Assembly (NCBI RefSeq): GCF_964275005.1
Contig: NW_027307649.1
Span: 883,001-947,000 of the forward strand
Reading direction: 5' to 3'
Length of the DNA stretch: 64,000 nucleotides
Source of the DNA: Diadema setosum
Taxonomy: Eukaryota; Echinodermata; Echinoidea; Diadematoida; Diadematidae
A model generated the notes under the pieces. The model did not search any database and was not told the origin of the DNA. It saw nothing but the letters and a program-made list of their open reading frames with translations. A program made the translations under genes and the position numbers. Below are positions 56,690 through 64,000 of the stretch, piece by piece (position 1 is the first letter of the stretch; the number at the start of each line of letters is the position of its first letter).

Positions 56690-58340
56690 CAGGTTAAATA
56701 CCGAGAAGCCGAGTTATTGCAACTCGGCAAGTCGACTTGCTTGGATCAAGAAGACAAGATGACAAGTTGTTGAAACTCGGTAAGTCGACTCGTTTGGGAC
56801 AAGAAGACATGATAACGAGTTGTTGAAACTCGGAAAGTCGACTTGCTTTGGACAAGAAGTTAAGATGACAAGTTGTTGAAACTCGGCAAGTCGACTCGTT
56901 TGGGACAAGAAGTCAAGATGACAAGTTGTTGAAACTCGGCAAGTCGACTCGTTTGGAACAAGAAGACATGATGACGAGTTGTTGAAACTCGGAAAGTCGA
57001 CTCGTTTGGAACAAGAAGACATGATAACGAGTTGTTGAAACTCGGAAAGTCGACTTGCTTTGGACAAGAAGTCAAGATGACAAGTTGTTGAAACTCGGCA
57101 AGTCGACTTGCTTGGGACAAGAAGTCAAGATGACAAGTTGTTGAAACTCGGCAAGTCGACTCGTTAGGGACAAGAAGTCAAGATGACAAGTTGTTGAAAC
57201 TCGGCAAGTCGACTTGCTTTGGACAAGAAGTCAAGATGACAAGTTGTTGAAACTCGGCAAGTCGACTTGCTTGGGACAAGAAGTCAAGATGACAAGTTGT
57301 TGAAACTCGGAAAGTCGACTTGCTTGGGACAAGAAGTCAAGATGACAAGTTGTTGAAACTCGGCAAGTCGACTCGTTTGGAACAAGAAGACATGATAACG
57401 AGTTGTTGAAACTCGGAAAGTCGACTTGCTTGGGACAAGAAGTCAAGATGACAAGTTGTTGAAACTCGGCAAGTCGACTTGCTTGGGACAAGAAGTCAAG
57501 ATGACAAGTTATTGAAACTCGGCAAGTCGACTTGTTTGGAACAAGAAGTCAAGATGACAAGTTGTTGAAACTCGGCAAGTCGGCTCGTTAGGGACAAGAA
57601 GTCAAGATGACAAGTTGTTGAAACTCGGCAAGTCGACTTGTTTGTGCCAAGAAGATATGATAACGAGTTGTTGAAACTCGACAAATCGACTCGTTTGGAA
57701 CAAGAAGACATGATAACGAGTTGTTGAAACTCGGAAAGTCGACTTGCTTTGGACAAGAAGTCAAGATGACAAGTTGTTGAAACCCGGCAAGTCGACTTGC
57801 TTGGGACAAGAAGTCAAGATGACAAGTTGTTGAAACTCGGCAAGTCGACTTGTTAGGGACAAGAAGTCAAGATGACAAGTTGTTGAAACTCGGCAAGTCG
57901 ACTTGTTTGGGACACAAAGACATGATAACGAGTTGTTGAAACTCAGCAAGTCGACTCGTTTTGGACAAAAAGACATGAAAATGAGTTGTTGAAGCTCGGG
58001 AAGTCGACTTGTTTGGGAAAAGAAGACATGAGAACGAGTTGTTGAAACTCGGCAAGTCGACTTGTTTGGGACAAGACGTCAAATGACAAGTTGTTGAAAC
58101 TCGGCAAGTCGACTTGTTTTGGACAAGAAGACACGAAAACGAGTTGTTCAAACTCGGCAAATCGACTTGTTTTGGACGAGAAGACAAAATGCCGAGTTGT
58201 CAAAACACGACAAGTCGACTTGTTTTGGAAAAGAAGACAAATTGGTTAGTTAGTGGAACGGAAAAGTCGACTTGTTGCGGACAAAAAGACAAGTCAACGA
58301 GTGGTTGGAATTTGTTTAGGACAAGAAATCAAGGTGACAA
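56690..58340. repeat. 53-bp satellite array (about 31 units)
   Basis: Units of 53 bases such as TTGTTGAAACTCGGCAAGTC followed by GACTTGCTTGGGACAAGAAG and TCAAGATGACAAG. Most carry GTCGAC, many the full palindrome GCAAGTCGACTTGC; variants alternate CTTGCTT/CTCGTTT and AAGTCAAGATGACAAG/AAGACATGATAACGAG. Central units are almost identical, edge units diverged. The minus strand is open across long stretches in three frames because 53 is not a multiple of three; this is judged incidental. Borders the truncated fourth TLR cassette. Confidence 0.95.
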
Positions 58341-58357
58341 GTTGTTTATCGACATTT

Positions 58358-58510
58358 GGGGTCTAGGAACACTACCCCCTGGAAAACTACCCCATAATTA
58401 CTACCCCTTGGATCTGGATAACTACCCCCGGATAACTACCCCCGGATAATTACCCCCGGGATAACTGCTCCTGGATAACTATCCCACAGATGACTACCCC
58501 CAGATAGCAC
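58358..58510. repeat. GGATAACTACCCCC minisatellite, block 1
   Basis: Short units (14-18 bp) of GGATAACTACCCCC type. Follows the 53-bp satellite after a 30-base link. Confidence 0.85.
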
Positions 58511-58914
58511 TATCAAATAAAACATCATCACAACGACAACAACAAAAAAGCAGTGAATTCAAAGACAAATACAACTTAAACAATCACTGAATATTTCCGA
58601 TGCCCCACCCTGACCCGATGGTGTTAGCTCATCCAGCAAAACTGGTAATTGGATTTATGTTCTTTCAGAAAAAAACAGAAAAAAAAAGAAAGAAAGAAAA
58701 AAAAAACTTGTCATTATAGTACCACCCAACGGCAACACATTGCCCTACGATGATCACAGATATGTTCAGTTTATTTAGAAATGATTGTCCTCACCAAAAT
58801 TTCAATGCATAAACCTGACGAATGGAGCAAAACTCTGGTATTTTTTTTTTCTGAAAATACTGTTTCCGTGACAACACAGTGTCTAACACCGACAAATGAC
58901 GAAGGTTGCACTAC
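58511..58914. other. Unrecognised AT-rich stretch
   Basis: A-rich tracts (AAAGAAAGAAAG near 58685) and nothing else recognised. Confidence 0.5.
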
Positions 58915-59100
58915 AATCGGGATAACTACTTCCCGCATTAGTACCCCTGGTATAACAACTACTTCCCGATAAATACCCTGGGGAATTACCACTGCAATCT
59001 TCCACTTTACCAGCGCAGTTACCCTCCAGGGCAATCGCAGGGCTAGCCCCGAACAACTTACCTCCAGGGCTATTCCCGATAGGGCAACTCATGGGGGTCA
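58915..59100. repeat. GGATAACTACCCCC minisatellite, diverged block 2
   Basis: Degenerate units such as GGGATAACTACTTCCCG and GGGCAACTCATGGGGG, ending at a G run (59101-59112). Confidence 0.65.
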
Positions 59101-60030
59101 CGGGGGGGGGGGTGTTAGGGTGCTTCAGTCTGCGAGCGACCTCAACGCCGGACGCTAAATAATTTGTTTTTCTTTTTCTTATTCAATTTTTATTTTTATT
59201 TTGCACCAGGGGGAAAAAAAAAAACAAAAAAACAAAAAAACAAAAAAAAAAAACAATCGCACCCCGGATCTGGCAGCACTGATGCATTATACATACAGTG
59301 TTTACTATCTATCGACCGTACTGTATACGTAATATTTCATTCATTGTGCAACGGATTATCAATTCAGAAAAAGCAAAAGCTCCATCGCATGGGAGGAAGA
59401 TACCCCGCCCACCCCCTCCCCCGATAGGTCTCCAATCAGTGGCGTAACTGGGGTGGCCCCCCCCCCCCAATCCGCTGGTTAAAAAAAAAAATATCAAAAT
59501 GGTAATTCAAGGGTTAGTAAACTGCTTTTGAAATTGACATGAGCAAGAAATTATCATTTTTTTTCTCTAAGATTTCTTTTAACCATAATTAAAGAGGCAT
59601 CAATAGTGTGAAACATTGTTCAAAAAGCCCGGAGCCGACAAAAGATTGTGATTCATCGTGATTCCTGGTTGGCATTCTGAATGATAGGCAGGATGGAGCA
59701 GTGTACTCAGAACATCCGAACGGCAAAGAGTCGCTGTAATGTTGCGCAATGTGATGTAGAATTACATCTCTGTACCTTACACTTCGTTATATCAAAGCTA
59801 GATCACTGATTGTTGCTTTACATACTATAGTCTATATCAAAATGCCTTGCATTGCCAATAATAAGACTTGACGGGCTATTTCGCAACTTTCCCAACACAC
59901 ACAAACACAAACAATTAGGGGATGCTCTAAAGTGCATATTTTGGAAATCCTTCCCCCGCTTGGTCACTTCAACGCCCCCTCGCTGGTCATACCTCCCCCA
60001 ATCATGAACAATAAACCGACATCCTTGACT
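59101..60030. other. Repeat-rich stretch without a gene
   Basis: A/C-rich homopolymers (59214-59255), a CAGTGGCGTAACTGGGGTGG element start (59437) followed by a 14-base C run, and unassigned sequence. No matching opposite end was found. Confidence 0.45.
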
Positions 60031-61175
60031 ACCAGTGGCGCACCGCCCCCCCCCCCCCCCTCTTAATTTCCAAAGCGAAAACAAGATATTTATAGCTAAA
60101 AACGGCAGTTTTTTGACTGTAAAATGTCAGAATTTTCACTCTCACTCGCTCCGCTCGCTCGTATTTAATCGCTCTGCCATTCTCCTGATGTTGCTGCCAG
60201 TATTAAATTGCCAGCAGTTGCACCCGGTGCGCCCCCTTAATTTCCAAAGCGAAAAGGATAGCTACAAGCGGCAGTTTTTAGACTGTAAAATGTCAAAATT
60301 TTCAAGCTCGCTCGCATTTTAATCAATTCAATTCAATTCAAACTTTATTTCATTTTTCGAAAAGAACATTAACATTTCACTTCCTTCGGTAACAGAATAA
60401 GGTTGCATAATCAAAACAAAGTAAATTGAGAAATCATAATTGTGGAACATTGGGGTAACAGAAACGTTGTAAGGAAAATTGATTGACTGAAGTGAAACAG
60501 ACGATATAATCGTTATGCCATTCTCCTGATGTTGCTGCCAGTAATTGCCAGCAGTTGCGCCCTGTGCGACCCCCTTAATTTCCAAAGCGAAGAAATATAG
60601 CTACAAGCGGAAGTTTTTTTGACAGTAAATTGTCACATTTTTCAAGGTCGCTCGCTCCGCAAGCTCGCATTTAATCGTTATCCCATTCTCCTGATGTTGC
60701 TGCCAGTAATTGCCAGCAGTTGCACCCGGTGCGCCCCCCCTTAATTTCCAAAGCAAAAAAATACAGCCACAAAAAGCAGTTTTTGGACTGTAAAATGCCA
60801 AAATTTTCAACCTCGCTCGCATTTAATCGCTACACCATTCTCCTGATGTTGCTGCCAGTGATTGACAGCAGTTGCGCCCGGTGCGGCGCCCGGTGCGGCA
60901 CCCCTTAATTCCCAAAGCGAAGAAGTATATCTACAAACGGCAGTTTTTAGACTGTAAAAGTATTATGTCAAAATTTTCAAGCTCGCTCGCTCCGCTCGCT
61001 CGCATTTAATCGCTATGCCATTCTCCTGATGTTGCTGCCAGTGATTGACAGCAGTTGCGCCGGTGTGCCCCCCCCCCTTAGTTTCCAAAGCGAAGAATAT
61101 AGCTACAAACGGCAGTTTTTGGACAGTAAAATGTCAAAATTTTCAATGTAAAAAGATTTCACCGTGGGAGGGGGG
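60031..61175. repeat. ~165-bp tandem repeat with CGCTCGCTCCGCTCGCTCG core
   Basis: About six units (starts near 60041, 60219, 60555, 60718, 60877, 61048), each with GCGCCCGGTGCGCCCCC, CTTAATTTCCAAAGCGAA, CTACAAACGGCAGTTTTT, GACTGTAAAATGTCAAAATT and often a GCTCGCTCGCTCCGCTCGCT palindrome, then CCATTCTCCTGATGTTGCTG. Interrupted at 60320-60512 by another element. Confidence 0.85.
60320..60512 (-). mobile_element. LINE/SINE 3' end, reverse orientation
   Basis: Reads from a TCAATTCAATTCAATTCAAA start and CTTTATTTCATTTTTCG on the + strand, so on the - strand it ends AAATAAAG...(TTGAA)n, as in the insertion at 52899-53140. It splits one ~165-bp unit. Confidence 0.6.
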
Positions 61176-62000
61176 AAACCCCCCTACCATACCCTCCCCC
61201 CTTGCTTGCTTCGCTCCCTAACGATCTCATAACCGCTCCCCCTAAGATCAAATCCTGTCTACGCCGGTGATAGACCCCACTATTTTGTAGGCCTTCGCAG
61301 TGATGTCGCACAGGCGGAGAAAGAGCTGAAATACCACGATTTAGTCATTCAATAATATATTGTGAATATTTCATTTTCTATTGAGTTTTTTTAAGAAAAA
61401 AAAACACAAAAACTTCACCAAACGTGTGCACCAGATCGCTGAATTTCAGGTCTTAAAAATGCAAAATCTTCCTTGTGTGGGAGAGGGATACACCCCCCCC
61501 CCCCCCCATACACACCCTCCCCCCGTTCGGTCGCTCCGCTCCCTCTCACAGATATTTCAAAAACAAACTGATTTTCCGCCGCAAGTCATCTGACAAGCAA
61601 AAAAAAAAGCAAAAACAAGAACAAAAAGTCTTCATATTTTTGCTGCCATTCTCCTCCCACTTTATATTTCTGCAAAAGAGTGGGACATCCGATCCCTGTA
61701 AAGTGTGTGTGTGTGTGTGGGGGGGGGGGGGGGAGGGGGCACAAAGCTCCCCCCCCCCCCCAAGGCTGCGCCGGTCCGGTTATGGGCTTGTGATCGTGGT
61801 GATGGTGACCATCCCCCCCACTCCTCAGTACGGATTTACGCCGTTGATGTATACAATCACATGTATGTACATATATTGAGTATGTGTAAATGTACATGAT
61901 GACACAGGATCCAATAAATCAAATAAAAAGAAAAATCTCACAGTTTACATTTACTGTCAAAACGCACCCCCCGCCCCCTTGAAAAAAAAAGCTGGTGACG
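61176..62000. other. Homopolymer-rich stretch
   Basis: C runs at 61492-61507 and 61750-61761, G run at 61720-61733 after a short TG array, TCGCTCCGCTCCCTC motifs near 61205 and 61540 that echo the preceding tandem repeat. Several short open frames cross the C/G runs and are not credible genes. Confidence 0.5.
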
Positions 62001-62004
62001 CCCC

Positions 62005-62270
62005 TGCAACTCACCCTCTCCCCCGAAAACATCCCCCGTCCCCGGATAAATACCACCAGGACAATTTTCGCAGGGCAACTACCCACCAGATAAATATCAC
62101 CCGGTTGATTACTCCCTCTAGGGCTTTCCCACCAATCCTGATAGCCTACAACTATTACCTTTGGATATCAAACTTCTTACCCTCCAGGCCAATTCACCAG
62201 AACAATTCCCTATCGGGCATCCCCCGAACCCACGGCCCACGACAACTACTCAGAGGCAGGCAGGGATGAA
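62005..62270. repeat. GGATAACTACCCCC minisatellite, diverged block 3
   Basis: Degenerate units (CCGGATAAATACCACCAGGA, GGGCAACTACCCACC). Clearly related to blocks 1 and 4. Confidence 0.65.
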
Positions 62271-62807
62271 ATGTCATGGAGTACCCCATGAATATGTCTA
62301 CTTATGGGCCCACATATTTTACCTTTATTTCATAAATTAATAAGTACATTACTGCATCTATTTTGAAAATTCTTATCACTGCCTCCAGATGTGTCTAGGA
62401 GAATTTCGATGCTATTTTCTGTTTATACCGTATTTAGTAGTCCGGCAGCCAAAAGCCATTTTTTTGCCCGAAGTACTTTTTCTCTGATACAGTTTTTTTT
62501 TCTCTGATGATTATTCATTTTTTGGGTCTTTTCAAAGGTATTCAGGTGGTTGTGGAGCTCTCACCCTTGGGCAATTTTGATTATTCAAAATGGCGTCCAA
62601 CATGGCCGCCATACAGCCCTCAATATAGGAAAATGTATGTAATCATGTGTTTTAAATGCTACTATATCAACGTTTGGATTGGAGCAGTTGTCCAAAGGTC
62701 CAATGACTTGAACAAGATATTTTTGACATTTTTTGTTGCAGGACAGTTGCCACGGTAAACATTGAATTAGCTTAAAATCCCTAAAATGCACAATATAAAC
62801 GTATCCG
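62271..62807. other. Insertion-like stretch between minisatellite blocks
   Basis: Includes CAAAATGGCGTCCAACATGG and GCCGCC, a pattern common in repeats, and GTTGCCACGGTAAAC near 62749. No gene recognised. Confidence 0.45.
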
Positions 62808-63420
62808 GGCACTTACCCCCTGGGCAACTACCCTCCGGACAACTACCACCCGGATAATTACCCCCCAGGTCTATTCCCCCCTAGAGCAACTACCCTCCGG
62901 ACAACTACCCTCCTAGGGCAATCACCCTCCAGGGCCATTACCCCCTAGGACAACTACCACCCGGTCATCTACCCTCCTAGGGCAACTACCCCCAAGGGCA
63001 ATTACCCCATGGACATCTACCCCCCGGAGAACTACCCCCCTGGGTAATTACCCCTGGATGACTACCCCCCGGATAACTACCCCCCAGAAAACTACCACCC
63101 GGATAACTACCCCCTGGATAACTACCCCCCGGAGAACTACCCCCCAGTTAACTACCCCCCGGATAAATACCCCTGGATAACTACCCCCCGGAAAACTACC
63201 CCCTGGGTAACTACCCCCGGTTAACAACCCCCAGGATAACTACCATCCGGATAACTACCCCCGGATAACTACCCCCCGGATAACTACCCCCAGGATAACT
63301 ACCACCCGGATTACCACCCCGAGATACCCCCCCCCCCCCCATAAACATACCCCGAACCGCCCCCCCCCCCCCTCCTGATACTTACCCACTGGACAACCCC
63401 CCCCCCCCTCCCCCCCCCCG
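62808..63420. repeat. GGATAACTACCCCC minisatellite, main block 4
   Basis: About 35-40 units of 14-18 bp, most uniform between 63050 and 63300, ending in long C runs (63327-63340, 63360-63372, 63398-63419). On the minus strand, evenly spaced G5 runs. Confidence 0.95.
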
Positions 63421-64000
63421 AAAGTTACCATACACCCGTTGTAATTTTTCCATAAGTTCATAACACCATATCAGAAGACTAAGCTCATATAGGCCCTATC
63501 ATTAATGCACCTTTCTCTTACACTGTCATCATCTACTCTTTTGGCTTGTCATTTTCTACCATTATAACACATTAGACGATAAACATAAGAAAAGGAGAAT
63601 TGATTTCACTGCAATTCATATTCCCTTAACATTAGCGAGGGACCCTTCGATATAAAAGCCATAGTTTCTGATAGGATCCGGGCGCGGTTTTATGAAAGTT
63701 ATCAGTCCTGACAAGCTGTCAGTTCCATACAGTTACCAATCGTTGTAGTTCGATCAAAGCAGGTCTATGGTAACAAGTCAGTGACTCGAGCTTATCAATC
63801 AAGCAGAACCCATGGTTTTATTGAAATTATTAGAGACTAACAAGATGTCATAACTGGCAACTTTTATCAAATGGTGCCCTAATCTGTCATTTGAGTAAAA
63901 TTACAGCTTATTTTACATACAAGTGGAATTGTGCTAGTTTTCAAATTAAATGTTGTCGACACTTTAAGGGGAAATCCAGTTCAAATATAAGCTAGTCTGA
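63421..64000. other. Window end, no gene seen
   Basis: AT-rich; a TTAAGGGGAAATCCAGTTCA start at about 63964 looks like the end of another TIR element running out of the window. Confidence 0.4.

Noticed and set aside
56714-58203. Several minus-strand frames of 70-120 codons (SRLAEFQQLVILTSCP repeats)
   Set aside because: They arise from the 53-bp satellite read in three frames; unit length is not a multiple of three and no start or signal features exist.
61475-61879. 134-codon frame with poly-Pro and poly-Gly
   Set aside because: Made of homopolymer C and G runs and a TG array; no conserved domain.
1-64000. CRISPR arrays, bacterial operons, LTR retroelements or Polintons
   Set aside because: None seen. 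The tandem repeats have no spacer-repeat alternation, and no gag, pol, integrase or capsid-like frame was recognised.

Overview
The window is eukaryotic DNA from a marine invertebrate, most likely a deuterostome and probably an echinoderm. It shows small coding exons in long AT-rich introns, many TIR/foldback elements and tRNA-derived SINEs, long G/C homopolymers and TA/CA microsatellites, and a tandem family of Toll-like receptor (TLR) genes whose coding regions have no introns. Large families of such TLRs are well known in sea urchins. The species cannot be fixed from sequence alone; amphioxus or a hemichordate stays possible.

Region 1 (1-12.7 kb): the last six exons of an integrin alpha-subunit gene on the + strand, all joined in phase 0 and spelling 248 residues. 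They cover the end of the extracellular leg, the transmembrane helix and a GFFRR cytoplasmic tail. The five introns hold several non-coding mobile elements: a TTAACCC-ended element twice, a TTAA-flanked long-TIR element with a nested hairpin/CGTC/AGGTCA-repeat element, a palindromic MITE, a head-to-head pair of tRNA-derived SINEs, and four CA arrays.

Region 2 (12.7-56.6 kb): a segmental tandem array in which one cassette occurs four times head to tail (about 14.1, 17.0, 10.9 and 1.9 kb). The first three copies each end in a TLR: two intact 915-codon genes (21108-23855 and 38138-40885) and one pseudogene with two frameshifts (49259-52011). The fourth copy is a truncated left end. The copies carry private insertions (SINE, Tc1-type MITE, hAT-like element, two TTCGTTATTCCGAAG foldback elements, a LINE/SINE 3' end), which give a relative chronology. 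Each cassette may start inside the integrin 3' UTR, so integrin 3' sequence seems to have been duplicated along with the TLRs.

Region 3 (56.6-64 kb): a repeat sink. It holds a 1.65 kb satellite of 53-bp units with a SalI-type palindrome, dispersed blocks of a CCCCC-GGATAACTA minisatellite, a ~165-bp tandem repeat interrupted by a LINE/SINE 3' end, and long homopolymers. No gene was recognised there.

Both protein types are membrane proteins plausibly used in immune or adhesive cells: integrins bind matrix or partner cells, TLRs sense ligands and signal through a cytoplasmic TIR domain. The TIR domains here lack the usual RDxxPG box 2. No LTR retroelement, Polinton or other virus-like element was recognised.
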